Below, piece after piece: positions 1-15,400 of a DNA stretch of 64,000 bases (position 1 is its first letter; every line of letters starts with the position of its first letter). Source of the DNA: Mercenaria mercenaria. Its lineage: Eukaryota > Mollusca > Bivalvia > Venerida > Veneridae. The notes beneath the pieces are model-generated. The model was not told where the DNA came from, made no database searches, and worked only from the letters and a program-made list of their open reading frames with translations. The position numbers and the translations under genes are program-made. Location: assembly GCF_021730395.1 (NCBI RefSeq), contig NC_069369.1, positions 60,787,501 to 60,851,500 of the forward strand, in the 5' to 3' direction.

Positions 1-348
1 ATGAGTAGATATCTTGGGTCAGTTCTGATACATTTGTTGAAAGCAAGAAAAACGTGAATATTTATCAATAAATGATGTATACAAGTAGTTTTGTTACATT
101 ACTTTTAATAAGCATCGCCGGTCCATTGTTTGTGCTGTTAAATGATCCATAGTTCTGAATGTTGGTGGGCTAAAATCAAAACTTCAAGAAAACAAAAACA
201 TGAAAATTTCTATTTATAATACCATTTCATAAAATAATTATTGAATGTCTTGTTGGTCAGTAGTAACAGCTATTTGTTTTGAGTATTCAATAAGTATTTT
301 ATTGAACAGTATTTGTTTTGTTGTAATTTGTCCTTTTTGTAATAATAG
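1..348. other. Intron or 5' flank upstream of the first readable exon
   Basis: AT-rich sequence with no exon I can support. The exon at 349 begins in mid-codon, so this stretch is most likely intron of the giant gene. Confidence 0.6.
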
Positions 349-477
349 GGAACGGAAGTTGTAACTACAATGGGAAGCTGTACAACAACGGTGATTCCTT
401 CATGGACGCCGATGACTGTAACTCATGTTTCTGTAACAGTGGAAATATTGCATGCACGTTGATGTACTGTCCACCAG
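349..477 (+). CDS. Giant gene exon 1: VWC-like domain 1
   Basis: Phase-1 exon encoding one cysteine-rich module, residues 1-42 of the readable protein. It starts NGSCNYNGKLYNNGDSF and continues with the core CNSCFC, then a short loop and CTLMYC. The CNxCxC...CTxxxC spacing is that of von Willebrand C-type and pacifastin-like modules. The 18 residues between the first and second cysteine exceed the 9-12 usual for pacifastin inhibitors, so VWC-like is the better name. Such modules usually bind extracellular ligands or matrix. The domain fits one exon with phase-1 borders on both sides, which suits exon shuffling. Confidence 0.75.
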
Positions 478-3400
478 GTACTGTTATCTTTACCTACAGA
501 GATATTTATTGAACAGAGATACATTTATCTAGTTACAAGAATCGTTGTTACAGTAATTGTTACGTTATATTTTGTTAACTTAGAAATACAGTAGGTTTTC
601 TGCATAATATTCTGATAAGTGTAAGTGCTGAAAACTAGCCATCCATTATCTACTTAAAGTAGTTAGATTTTATTTCTTTTCATGATTAAAGGTGAAAGAA
701 AAGGTAAAGTTTCTTATTTAACGTGGGTAGTCGACGAAAGTCCCCACCTGGAATGTATGGAACAACTTATTTCCACCCTAACCGACGGCAGGTGTCATAT
801 TTACCTCCCCAGCATCCAGTCTATGTCGATACTGCCGGACACAGTACCAATTTAAGTAAATCACCCAAACAATGAACACTATCAGCGGATATCAGCCGCG
901 ACCGGGAATTGAACCCGGATCGCTAGCGTTGTAGTCCAGCCTGCCAACCACTGCGCCATTGCCTCCTTATCATAAAACTTCTTCATGTGATTACTCAATC
1001 CCGTAAAAAATTGTAAGCTGTATGAAAACTTAACTGTGGGAAATTAATTTTAAAAGTCCATATTTCAACTTTAAGATTTTTTTCTAGATAATAGGAAATG
1101 TCCGGCAGTTGATGAAAATCAGGTCGGAATCTGTGTTGAAATGTGTGGTTCTGATGATGATTGTGATAGTGGACAGTTGTGCTGCAGCAACGGATGCGGT
1201 CATGTTTGCACTGACCTCGAAACCGAAGGTAACGGTCACGCGGTCTTCTTGCACCACGTTCATCATCAAGTTTTTCTGTCGAAGTAGTTATAATATTGAA
1301 ATATTGAAATGTTACGGGAAGCTATAGATTAAACAAACATATTTGAGATATAAGTACAAACAATCACATAAACACATCAAAAATAATTCGGAAAGCTGAA
1401 GTTTATTATGAATTGAACAATATTTCAAGTCTTGTTTTTTCTCATTAAAGATTGCTAATCATTTGAAACTGAATTAACACCAACGAGAGATATGTGTTTT
1501 CCATGAAGGAAAAATATCAATCGTGGATATTTCCATAAAATGTTTACATATATTACCATTTCATGAATGTGATGGAAATATGATGCTTAAAGAAATGAAT
1601 TCATATCTTTTGTTGATGATTATACCGTTTTAGAAACAAAGGAATGTGCCTATGACGACATGATCTACAGCAGTGGAGATAGTTTCCTCGCCGAAGATGG
1701 GTGTAATACATGTTTCTGCCATAACGGGATAGTTGGCTGCACTAGGATGTATTGCCCAACAGGTTAATTGATGCGCACATTTTATCAGATGTTATTTAAG
1801 CTTACTTTGATTTCTTAAGGTGTTAAATGCTTTGAAGTAGTGGTCCCGTGATGTCAGTCGTTAAATTCCGTGTGACTACATACTCTTGTTTCGGCGTTTC
1901 GGCATTCTTCGGACAACGTAGTTCATGCGAGCACCTGACTTCCGTTCATACCGGAATGGCTTTCCGTTTATTCCGGAAAAGGCCGAAATCGCATACGGAG
2001 AATATGTAATTGAATAGAAATTTCCGATCTACCACCATAGTATCAACTGTCTGAACGCAGATAAATACATGCATTTGAGTTAATCAAGATTTATATGTTT
2101 ACTGTATCGAAGTATGTGGGAATACTAAAGTATTCAAAAATATCTTACAAAGCTATTAGTTTTTGACTCACGAAACGTTTTATAATGAAAATAAAATTAT
2201 ATCAATTTTCTGTAAAATTATTTCATGAAATGTAAGAAAAAGCCTTTTTAAATATTTATTCTATTAAAACGGTTTAAGCCATTTAAAAGGTGAAATATAT
2301 TGTTTTGTGTGTATGTCAAAATAACGAATAGCCCTTTGCTGCTTTGATTAATACAGCACTGTCCTTTTTTTCAAATACAATGATCTCCTTTAATATTTGT
2401 TCTTATGCGGCCGATTTATTTCAAATGTTTTTTTCATATCTTCACAAATTTCAGAAGGTGTTTGTGATATACTCGGGGTACAGGCATGTATCAACGAGGC
2501 AGCTTTACCCTATCTAGTGTCTATGGTTACAGGTTCAAGTTCACGTCACGTCTGTCTGTAAGTAACGCTTGTGTATTCGAGACATTTTGGACACTCGTGT
2601 ATTTCGTCAAGAAATAAATTCATGATTTACTTATTCTATTTCACTAAATTAATTAAATGAAACAGAAAGAGTTTGTTATGTGGAAACCTGTGAACAGTAT
2701 GGACCTTAGTACCGCTTGTTTCTTTTCCTCTCATATCTAAGCTGTGATTAAAACCATTTTGCAAATACATGTACTAAGTACATATTCTAGCGGAGTTTGA
2801 CTATGGTATAAAAAGATAAGATTATACTGAAAAGATTCATTTTCTAATTTTAGATCGGCTGCAAACCTTCTTAAATGTGTTGAACCCAAGGTCAAGGGCT
2901 GCCCAATGAACATACTGAACATTGTTCACAGCGCCGTCTGGTGGAATATAGAAACAGTTCAATCGCTGTGTGACCTTAATGACATCATTTGGTCATTCTA
3001 TAATAACGGATGGCAGATTAATACAACAGTACCAGATATCACAGGAAAATGTTCTGCACAAAAAGCCGTGAAATGTTTCAGTAATATCGATGAATCTTGC
3101 AGGTTTGCACTTTATATCTAACTATATGTTTAACTTTATGTCGAACTTTGAAATTTCATAACTGACATAATTGATTATGTACAAAATGTATAAACTTTTT
3201 ATCGAGTATAGTTATAATACATACCAGTTATTCAGATTATCCATCATGAAAATAACTTGAACTTATCATGTACATATAATATTTTTATTTTTCAGTTCCT
3301 ACCAGTCTATGATAGACTGTGTTTATAATTTCACGACTGGTTGTTTGACAGTTGACATGGTACCAGTCTTGTTTGAGCTTGAGCATCATATTGAAGGATG

Positions 3401-6400
3401 GTTCACAGCCTGTGATCTTATTATTCCAGAACAAAATGTGGATCCCTTCTATCCAATTGGTAAATGAAAAAACGTTTTCATTGTCAGTTGCATTGAAATT
3501 AAGGTACAAGAAATTATTATTACGTGGAACACAGGTCAATATCTTGTGCTATAAGACTAGTTTATATGTACGTACATGTTTATTGGGCTGATAAGCAAAA
3601 AATAAATAAAAGGATGAAAATTACTTTCTGATGTCTTGTAATAAAAGGCTTATTGAATGGTTTGCCGGATATTCTGTCCTTCAGACCAGTTATCAAATTA
3701 TAAAACGTTGTGTAACGTGATGCTACTTTTGTAAATATTTCAGCTCAATGCATGACGGAGTTTGGCAAATCTTTGAACAATGAACTGGCTCTTATGTATC
3801 TTAACCATGGACAGCTTGGCGGTGTATGCGACAATATTGACGTACTTGTCGGCTGCCTTTACAATATAACCGGTGTTCAACCCGCCGGGAAGTTCTTCAT
3901 CGAGAACCTGGTCGAATCCCTATCAAATTTGGTAAAACTTTGCAATGACTGGAATGAAGAAAATCAACCAGGTATTCCTGAAGTAATTGCTATTTCTTAA
4001 TTGCTAGAGATTTCCATAAAACTAACACCAATTTCTAACGTCACCAAGCGACGTGCAGAGCGCGCAACCCATATAAATATGTATGCGCTTAATATCTTCT
4101 AAACAACTCTAAGGTTTTCATAAAACAAGCATCAATTATTAACGTCATAAAGACGACGGACAGAGCACACAAACCAGGTCACTGGGTCCAAGGCCAATGT
4201 TTATATTTATGTTACTGCACGGTTCAATGTTTTTCAAATTTTATTATGTACAATATAAAATTCTAAGTACATTTTATTAGCTTGAGGAAATTACGATTAT
4301 AAATAACTAACTTTTTCAAAATACGCTTTAAAAAGACTGTTTTATTAAGAGCAAAAATATAACAAGAAACTAAAAAAATCCTGTGTTAAACCTGTTAGCT
4401 GATACATGTATACCATCTATTCCCATACTTGAATTTGAACTGTGGTCCTTTATTTGCCACATTTAACTATCAATAGGTGGTAGTCCGAAAATTGATAAAG
4501 TTTCTCATTAAATATTTACATGTGTATAGTGCTGTAGTTAAAATTTAAAATAAATTGTCAGTCATTTTCTTTTATTCAAGATCATGTGGCATGTCATCAT
4601 TGTCAAGGTTTTACTGACATTGAAATGTGTGATTCAATGCCGTTACAAGATTGTCATCCTAACCAGGTACTGTTCTTCTTTTTACAATAAGTCAAAAGTC
4701 ATGTAACAGTAATTCAAATGTATTAATTGAGAATAAAAACTAATTAATTTATGAATAAGGCTATCTCTTTCATAAAGCTACTAGTTTCCTTTTAAATTGT
4801 TAAAACATGCGGATAATCTAGGGATTAAAATTGTTAGCGTGTCAAACATACTAAAAATTGAAGAAAAGTTAGCAGAAAACAACTACAGTTGTGCAGTATT
4901 GTGGTCATATTTACATGCTTTTAATCTATAAAACTGTTCTGACGTTTAATTATGTAACATATGAATTTACCTTTCTGTTCTTCCAATAAATAGCATTTTA
5001 TTATATTTGGAAGGTGTGTGCAACGTCGTTGCAACTGGACCCGAATACAGGTTTTACAATGGTAACTAAAGGCTGTGCCGACCTAACATGGTGCCAGATG
5101 TCACACGGGTGTAACGCACAGTTTATGTCATGCGTAGCCTGTTGTCATGGCGACATATGCAATTCGGCCGACAATATGACCTCTCATACTACCGAAGCTT
5201 CAACACAAAACACTTGGCGTACAACATCATTGCAACCGACAAAGCCTTGGAGCACAACATCCAAGCCGCATGTGACCACGACAGACAGTTGTAAGTGGCC
5301 ATTAAATGTAAATTACTATGGACGACATCCGCCTGACCTTCGAATTAATCATCCATTAGCATCCTAGGTTTAATTATCTAAATAAACTTTTGAAAGCAAA
5401 ATATTTTACGATTCTTTTTTTTAAATCAAAAAAGTATGTTTAATGACTTGTTCCCAAGTAAAAATCATTCGTGCACTAGTAAAAAGAAAAAGGGTTTTAT
5501 GATTACGCGTGTTTGTATTTTCAGATGGTACATGTCAAATATACCGTATATCTACATTGCTGACAACCCATGTCCTTAGACTGATGACATTCAACTTTTT
5601 ACCAATATATGACAGAGACCTAATTTGCAAGTGAGTATCTGAGGAACGCCACTTATGAACACTAAGCATTCTGGTAGAACCATATGTTAAATGGTCTATT
5701 TAAAGAAGATCTAACTTGAATGACAGATCAGTAAAAACACTAAAACAAAGGCCATATCCCTTTGACTACTCAGAGCAGTATTCAAAAAATTCTAGACTAA
5801 TCTTCTAATTGTTGTCACTGTCAGAATAATTTGTATATCTGATATATTGCTTACGTAACAAATAAGCACAGGTATTGCTTGACTCCATTTTTCGTTCTAT
5901 CATTGCTATATCTATAGTTAATTTGTTGTAGATAATAGACTTTGGGTTATTTTTGACTGATTTGGGTTCATTATGTTGATAGCTGGATCCCAGCATCACA
6001 CATTATGTTATATACAATAGTTTAAGGGAACCAGATATTTATTAGAGCAAGTACTCGTTTTAAAACAATATGTTCGAATTTGGACCAATCAGGTACAAGT
6101 TCTATAAATAGCACCAATCAAAGCTCACTTCTGATAAGGTATAAATAGGTAGATGGATGACAGAGAATTCATTCTGCTCCTGAGCTCTCGCCGCGTGCAC
6201 GTCGCGGAGCAGGCATGCGGCTCTACCGGAAGTGGTCATAACTATATTGAGGACAGCCGGTAGAGTCACAACAAAGGGCCAGGGCAGTGGCCCTAAGAAG
6301 GATTGTTTTATCACCTCTTGGTATTGTCATCTTCCACGCTGAACGCTGAGATTGGTACTCCGCAAGGACTACGAGGGACAGCATGACAAGACGCCCGCTG

Positions 6401-9400
6401 ACGCTCTAGGATGGACAGTGAAGGCGCGAATATTCTCGCTCATATGGGACTCCCGGCAGCGAGTATAAATCAAACTACACAACAACAACAAGAGAATTCA
6501 TTCTGTATCCTGCGATTGATGTAGATACATCGAGGATTCAACTAATAATTTGGCCCAGTACCTTGATGAGGAAGTTATTGCAAGTACACTGTCAGGGAGG
6601 ATAAATTATTAAAAAGAAGACGTTTGAAGTTCATAGACTAAAGAAGAGTTGCAGAATTTCAACAAGGTTTCGAGCTATAGGGCCAGCGCATAGGAGTTTT
6701 ACCTTAAAGGTAGTTGAATGCTGTAGACGTTAGCAAATGTAGGCTGAGCATCGGAAAGCTGAGGCAGAGACATAGGTTTTGGTAATACACTGAGACAGTA
6801 GGAGAGTTCCAGTTTATTTACGAGGTTCAGCGTTATAGGCGCATTGGAGTTATATCTATATGATAGTTGAATGCTATATATGATAGCTGAATGCTATATA
6901 TGATAGCATATAGGCGCTGAGCATCCATGAGTCATGGCAAACATAGAGTTGCAACTTCAATTAAGAGGACATAGGCTGAGCATCTTTGCGATAGGACTCG
7001 TATGTTGATGATTCAAAGACATTGTCTGACGGGAACTTCAACAAAAAGACCAGTCAAGTATAGTATCTCCATAGGAGTTTGAGCTGATGGTCATTAATTG
7101 AAGATTGTTAGTTTGATCCCTGAAATTATTTAGCTCGTAATTGAAATCATTTACGAATCATTGGTACACGAATCATTTAGGCAAGGTAGCCAGAGTAAAA
7201 CTTTATATACGAGATATTTGGTCTCACCAGCTATACGTTTTAACAAAGGACAATTTACATCGTTTGTCAGCTAGTCTAAGACATAGTCACCTTAGTGCTT
7301 GGACCCATTTCATTGTTCAAGGCGTAGGCACTTCCCTGGGTCATATAACTCTTATCCTGACAATCACGGGAATGAAATAGTACATTGTTCTACTCTAGTA
7401 CCCAGCACTATTGAGATCATCCGTAGTTCATAGGAACCAAAGCCTGTTTTTTATTTTCGTACATATTTATCATGTGACTACTAGTATTCTGTCTGCACCA
7501 GGTTTTAATTAGAACAGTCCGCACACATACTAAACATTCCGGAACACTTCTCCTTCTCGCTCCATTGACTTAGAGTGTATGCAGAATGTTTGGAGTAGTC
7601 AAAGGAATTTGGACGATAATTTGTCCGTTTCAGAGTAGAGACGACTTCTAGCAGCTATACTCTTTGTGTGGTTATAGTTTACGATATATGATTATGAAAT
7701 ACATAATGACCCATCATTCCAAAACGTAGTCATTACAGGCCTGAAAACTAGGTATCTAGTTCAACAAAAATGTATTTTTAAACCTCTAAACTTATATCAA
7801 ACTATTGACCCTGCATCGTTTTCTATTTCACTGCCATTGGTTTTTGTTTATCTACTTTTAGGAACTTTGAAAACACTTTCGCAACAATATCTGACCATCT
7901 TGATCCAAATTGCCCGGAAATTGTTACTACGCATGTGCAAAAATTAATAGACTGGTTAACAACATGGAGTTCAGATGTATGTGGAGGAGACAAAAATGAA
8001 GAGAAGTGTATGGAAGCCATTCATTGTGTCAGTAATACCGGCAATTTTACCGATAATAATTCCACATGCAGGTAAAAATAACATTTGTTTTCACCGGAAA
8101 AGCAGAACGTTAACTTTAAAATAAGTCACTTTTTGTTTTCAATCAGATTTTGACTATCTCACTTTGGTATTAAATGATATTCTTTCTAAAGCGAAGCAAG
8201 ATACATATTTGATAAATAATCACAATGCAAACAAAGTAAGCGAAAAAAAATACAAATGTAATTGTTTTTTTCGATTCCTTCACACTTCAAACTGTGATAA
8301 AGTCAAAGTCTGCTGGTTTCACAAACTTACATTTACCATGACAGCTAATAGATAATGTTTGAAATATTGACTAGAAAGGGGGAAACTATTTATTATGGAA
8401 CATACCAGTTGCAGTTTTTATCATATTAAACGTTATTGTTAGTAGGTAAATCTATCCCGATTTTAAAAGTTTTTATTCCCTAGGTTGATCAGTTTCACAA
8501 TGTCTGCTTTACATTGATATAGGTCCATATCTGAGACAATGAAGTGCTTACAGAGTCGCTACCAGTACTGCAATATCCAAGGGCAAATGTCTATAAATAA
8601 TACCAGACATATTCTTTCTGACATGAAATTTGTCATCTGTGAGCCAAATATTCTAACAAAAGGCTCAGAAACAGAAGAATGTGTTTCCTTGGCAACCAGC
8701 GATTTAAAGACTGCCAGATGTGATGCTGATTCAGCAATGAAATGTGCAAGATATGTACAAAAGGCATTTTACAACCCGTTTATGGCTCAAGATGACTTTT
8801 GCAGGTATGTTTCAATAAAAGGCGGTATGTACAATTACCCTATGCTAGATATACAGTGGCCAAGGATATGATTGTGGTAGTTGTTGGAGTAGAATATTCA
8901 CGTAGTTATATTGTAGTTAAGTGATTGTGGTTTTATGCCAAGATATAACTAGAATTAAGAGTAACAATATCTTAACGTTCATTATAGTGATTTCCCATAT
9001 TTTCTGAAAAACTGAAATTTTTTTTTTAACAAGAGTTCTATATTTTCAGCATTGCTAAACAAGGTCTGACCTGTATCAGAGACAATACATTTAATTGCTC
9101 AATGGACGCGCTTGGTAGTATGTCTTCAGCAGTTATGGACATAGTACATGGTGTTAACAATTTGTGTCCAGATGTCTGGTGTCCAGCTGATGAGCAGTGT
9201 ACATTGGAACCAGCATGGAAATGCTTGGCAAGCTTGGAAACAGAAGTTGAAAAGCAGATGTTGGCAGGGAATTTTAGCAGAGGCGTTTGCAAGTAAGTAT
9301 CTCGTGATAATGAATGTTTAGCTTTGTTTTAAAAGGAATATAATATTATAATGCACTGTTAACAATACAGTTATAAAATATTTAGATCTAAAGTAACATT

Positions 9401-12400
9401 GGGTTACAACACGGCATAGAGCTGCCTTCTTTCAATCATTGCACAGTTTCATTTAGAAGGGAATATCGGCTGAATGTAACGTGTGTACAATAAATGCTGT
9501 ATAATGTTATATTTAATATCATCTGTTTAATCGACAGGTCAATTACAAGAACTCACCATTGTATTATGAATGCGACCCAAAACTGCAATATACCCGCTAC
9601 ACAGAGAATGCATCAACAGTTCAACGCTATTGTACTTCTTACGTCATCATGGTGTAACGAAGAACCGACCAATCACAGCGAGTGCTTGAACAGTTTGCAC
9701 CACGGCATTGATAATCTTGTCAACTTCGATATAGAGTTTGTTAACCACGTATTGAAAATGAACCTTCAGATGGTTCTTACGAGTCACGTCCTCTCTAAAC
9801 ACTTTGACAATCATGTTATTAAACACGGCATGGAAATTCTCGGTTTAGATAGTTCCTTACTGCAACATTTAGAAAACAATTCAGATATATTTTTACCCGC
9901 TGTTATCGGATATCTTTTTGAACATAGGAACTTTGATGGTATTAATCTACCAGCACTTTCCGGTTTTATGGCTGAAGTAATATCTGCAAAACAAAATGGC
10001 GGTGGTGTACCAAATAATCCAAATGGGACATTAGACTCGATTTTAAATGGTATAAATCTACCCGGAGGTCTTGGTCAGAATGATGGAAACGGGACCTTTG
10101 GTGGTGGTCTGAATTTGCCAGGAGGAACTATAACTAATAATCAAAATTCAGGAGGCTATGCTGACGGTGGGTTTGGTTATGGGTTAAATTTGCCAGGTGG
10201 ATACGGCGGTTCTAGTTTCATAAATGATATTGACGGAAATATTAAAAACATTACGGCTGTCTTGTTTCGATCAAATATATATACCGGGGCGGAAATGACC
10301 AATCAGATCTTAAGAATATTGAATAAAACAGTAGCAGATGTTGCATATATGATTGATGAAAACAGTTTGGTTATGTACAAACATCACAAGAATCAACTTT
10401 GCAATGTGATTCACGAGTCGTTACATTGTGTGTATGGCAACTTGTACAATTCATTCATGACGTCGTCGAAGAGGCAAGAGTTTGTCATAACAACGACTTT
10501 AAAATTGTTAGATAACCTCGCTAATGAATTGTGCCTAGGTGAGCAAATGTTGTTTTTTTTTCAATTTGTTTAGAATCTATTATAATTTAGGCTCCGTCCT
10601 ACTTATATGCCAGTAGCCTACAACCCTAGAGTTAGTCCATACAACCGGATTCTAAAATCGGTTAACAATTGTTGATGCTATTTTAACAGCTTCAATGTGT
10701 AGGTTTCAGAGCCATTAGCGGATTCAAACAGACAGATGTATACGCAAATAAACAACTGTACACACATTAAGTTACGTTTTTTAAACGTCTTTAATCTATT
10801 ATGGTAATTGTTCTTAATACTTGTAACTTAAAACCCGCTTAGCCTACATAAGCCCCTAATCTGTTGGACTTAATTGATATTTTAACTTATCAGATTACTT
10901 CTTAAACATGTCTTAGATGCCAAGTTACACTGTATTCTTTAACCTGTAAACTGTTCTATTAATTAACAATCAAAGATCGTTGTGAAATAAATGTATGCCG
11001 CACTGTCCTTTCCGTTTTTTTTCCAGAGGATCAGTGTTATAGCTGTAATGGTCTCCATAGCAACGACGAGTGTAATATGCAACCGCTTACGACATGCGGA
11101 CCTCTGCAGGTTAGGTTTGACATGTGCTTAATAAATAATTCTACATGTAGTTATATTCATAATACAATTCTTAAATTTTTTCATAAACATATTTTACTTT
11201 ATTTCTACCTTATATTCCTCAACAGACAGTTTCAACATCTGACAGAATTAAAAGTCATGCATTGAATGTGAAAATGATATAGTTGACTTCGTACATAACT
11301 GGAATTGCTAATTATTAACATCTAAAAACTCGTACATAAACTATTGTTTGAGATAGGAAAGACGAGACAAAGGTCAATGGTAAATCAGATGCAACGAAAG
11401 CATGATGCATTATTTTGTTACATCAAGTATTTTCTGTAGGTATGTCAAGCCAAGTTCACCGGCGGCCATTTCTTCAAAGGTTGTGCCTCAGCGTTGACCT
11501 GCGAAGAAGAATGTCAGAAGGGTGAAGGTCATTGCTACTGTTGCCATGGTAGTCATTGTAATAAAGACAAAGGTAATAACAGTAAATGCAAAACTTAAGA
11601 AAAAAGATAATTAGCGTTACATCTGTATGATACAAGATTATCCTACATTAACGGTTGTGTTTTTAGCCTTGCTGTCCACTAAATACCGACGGCGGGGGTG
11701 TATACTTATTTATACGGGAGTTCAATTTCGTTGAGAAGGAAACATAACTTCACTGCACCAAAATAGCCTTAAATATGTTTTTACATGACAGCGCGCATAC
11801 TCTTTGAGCCACCTCACTAACTAACTTGCATTTCTCGGGATGCTGCATTGACATGTAATAACGCACTAATCACTTCTCATAACTAATGGCTTCTAAACCA
11901 TTTCAACCGGATTTTCAATCCATACAACGAAAAATGTAATGTTTGAACATAAGTTATATAGGCATATAAATTGTTTCCACTTATGGAGACCACTGGTTAT
12001 TTTTTGTATATTTCTTGTATAACAGGCGCAGCAAGAGAAGCTGTATGTGAAATTCAACCTGCAGTTGATGCAGCTTACGACCTGCTCAGCCATTTCTTTG
12101 TTACAGAGGAAAACTATAAGGAAAAGTATGTATAACTTATATCAACATGTAACAATTATAGAGTACTAGCGTATGGTAAGATTATTTGAGTAATGGTGTC
12201 ATTATTTTTCAAGTTTATATGATTTTAATGCTTCTCGAAGGTCATGTGTACCACAGGCTATGAAGGCTATGCATGACCTATGATAAATGCAAGGTTTTGG
12301 AAGTTAAAGCAAAGTATGTGAAATAAATTCAAGATTTGGAAGTTAATACGTGGTCTGGATAAAATACATTCAGGTTTAAGGAAGTTATACCATTAGAATG

Positions 12401-15400
12401 AACAAAACATACATCACAAATGTGGTGACAAAACCATTCTACTAAATTCACATGAAATATTGGAACATTTGAAAAATGTTCATTCCTGCTTATCTCATAC
12501 TTCTGAGAGCTCTCATATCAAAGCATATGACGTTTTTTCCATTTATTCTAGCTCAAACTTACTTTATGCCAAATCAGCGGAAATGATACGGGCGACAGAG
12601 GGTTGCTATGGCGTCAATCTGAACAACTTTGGAACCGAAGGCAAAAGAATCATTAAACTATTAGAAGCCGAAAACTGTACGAAAAACCACATGTCACAGA
12701 ATTGCGATATAGCGGGACTAAATACGTTAACTAGCTTGATATTCTCCCCATACTACACAACTGAATCCTTAGAATCTGTATGTAGGTAAGTCTGTATAAA
12801 ATTTAAACCTTACCTAGGGTGATTTAAAGTCGGATATTGAGGAAATTAACGAAACGAGTCAGAGGTAAATTGGCCTTTTTGTAGAATTTAAATCAGTGCT
12901 TGTGTGGAATGTATCCAATCCTATCTTCATTGTCCATGTATAAACGACAATACAACAAATATGAGAACCTTCTCCTTGTTGTACTATGCCGCAAATATAG
13001 ATTTTACGTTTATTTTAATCTTTTTCAGATTATTTGATGAAGTCGCAAGTGAAGTCATCAGCAAGTTTTCGGAAGGGAAATGTTGTGACGTTACTGCTAT
13101 CGAAACACTGATAACAGTATATCAACATATTCATCCGCACTGTCGTCATTTAAACATTGGGCCTGTGTGTGAAGTTACAGTGCACCTATCCTGTCCGAGT
13201 CATTCCGATAAAACTTCAAATACAAATAGATCGAAGAATTCAACGATTGGCGATAGCAGTCAGTTTAAAAATAATGGATTTATCAGTAAATTATGTAGTC
13301 AGTTTAGTAGCCAGTCACAGAGAGAATTGAACAATCAGTCAGAGTCCGATGTTGCAGTTGAAAAGACCGGATGTGATGTGTCAGACATAGTGAGCAAATG
13401 TTTGGGTAGCTTTACCGGCTGCAGGTATAGTTCTATAATATAATTCAGAGTTAGGAAACTGTACATGTGAAAGACTCTAACACCTCCGATTGAACAATTC
13501 AGTATATAAAATAGAAAAAAAATATGAATGTAGAAAATTACCAAGTTCGATGCCAATGGCGTTCATGAAAAAAATTTAAACATATTCTTCATGTTCGGAT
13601 GTGTTCTAAGTAAAAACAGTTTTGCAATATTTTGATATGAAACATTTTGCCAGCACAATGCTTTGTACTCACACTTTGATATATATATGAGCTGTGCCAT
13701 GGGAAAACCAACATAGTGGCTTTGCGACCAGCATGGATCCAGACCAGCCTGCGCATCCATGCAGTCTGGTCAGGATCCATGCTGTTCGCTTTCAAAGCCT
13801 ATTGTAATTAGAGAAACTGTTAGCGAACAGCATGGATCCTGACCAGACTGCGCAGATGCGCAGGCTGGTCTGGATCCATGCTGGTTGAAATACACTATGT
13901 TGGTTTTCTCATGGCACGGTTCATATGCATATTCTTACGATTTTTTTTGACTAAAATGAAAAGAAGGTAATGAGAAAACAACAGGAAGAAGACAGTATTG
14001 TGTATCTGTATAATATATATATTTCAGTGACACTGCTTTGGAAGACTTAACGTTGTGTGTTCAGAATCATACTGCCAGTTGTTCAGCAGTGCAGATAGTG
14101 CCAGTTGCCATGACATTTGATAGAATTGCTTTCTCTTGTGGAAGAGATATCAGCAGGGTTCCAGATTATGTAAGGTACGAACTTGAAACAAGATTATCTT
14201 TATGTTAAAAAAATTCATGAATACAAAAATATTAACGTTTTTTTAAATATTTTGTAGCTTTGTATTTTGGTGATCATTTTAGCTAAGCACTACCTTTAGC
14301 TGAAAAAAACTGAATTAAATCTTATTGCTATGCTAAGAAAAAGGCATTGTAGGAATATGCAAAGTGCAACATAGTTATAACTTTGCGGTACTTTTGAAAA
14401 AAGTAAGATTGTAAATTGTGTCAAAAGCATGTTATTTTTTTCAGTGTGGAAATAGAACATCAATACCACTGTCTACAAGAACTTGCAAAAATGAATACAG
14501 CCTCAACTCCAGAAACACCCCTGAAGATAAGCTTATGTAAGACCATGAATTCAGTCAGTAGCTGCCTGGTCTCCAGTGAGATACCTGGTGCTCTTGTACC
14601 AAAAATGTACTTTAATGGTGTTGAAGGCAATGTGAATCGTTTCAAAGAATTCATATGCACACATGGTAAGATCCAAATATTCTAATACAGGTCGTTTACT
14701 TACTATATATTCTTAGAGTAAAGTAATTTTAGGTGAATTTAAAGGTAGCTCTGTCGGCAAAACCTTGTTTTACAATGAATATAATACTGGGTAGAAAGAA
14801 TCTGGTAGGCAACACATTTGGCTAATCTGAAATAAGTTTCAACATATTATGGAAATCTGTTGGCACAACGGAGAAACTATACCAACTGTCCGAAACAACT
14901 GTAAGAAAGTATATAACGCATAAATAATCTCCGTTGTAATGGAATTTAATTTTTTTTTCATATATTTTAGATTCGGCGGAAACAGAAGAAGAAAACAGTG
15001 GGAATGGAACTTGTGATATAGCGGCTATATCTGAGACGGCGTTGCACTATATTAACTTTGCACTCACTTCACCTCCTATGATAGGAAACGATGCCTGCAT
15101 GTAATTACAATTACCAAACCTGTTCTATTTCATCTAGGGAATATATGCACTATTGTTAAATCATTTATATCCGTGGGGGATTAATCATCTAGGATTTCGT
15201 GAGTATGTTAATCCACGCAATTAGGTCCCTGTGAACAAAGACAATTCCAATTCATTTTATATATAAAATTAAGATCCATAAATTTAATTCTCCACAAATC
15301 CGTGATTTTTTTTAATGAGAGACATATCAAATCCGTTCACCTGATATTTAGGGATGACATTCTATATTTTTCTATCATTTTCATCATATATGATAAAATG

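Noticed and set aside
349-477. Pacifastin protease-inhibitor domain in place of VWC
   Set aside because: The CNxCxC and CTxxxC core fits, but the first spacing is 18 residues where pacifastin has 9-12, and the paralogue in exon 3 has the same long spacing.
898-967. A possible tRNA gene on the minus strand
   Set aside because: The A- and B-box-like words belong to a SINE head. The tRNA ends do not pair and a SINE body follows.
6001-7640. A possible LTR-type fossil in the 2.2-kb intron (TATAAATA and a 14-bp direct repeat about 330 bp apart)
   Set aside because: No matching long ends, no primer site I trust and no protein similarity, so no family can be named.
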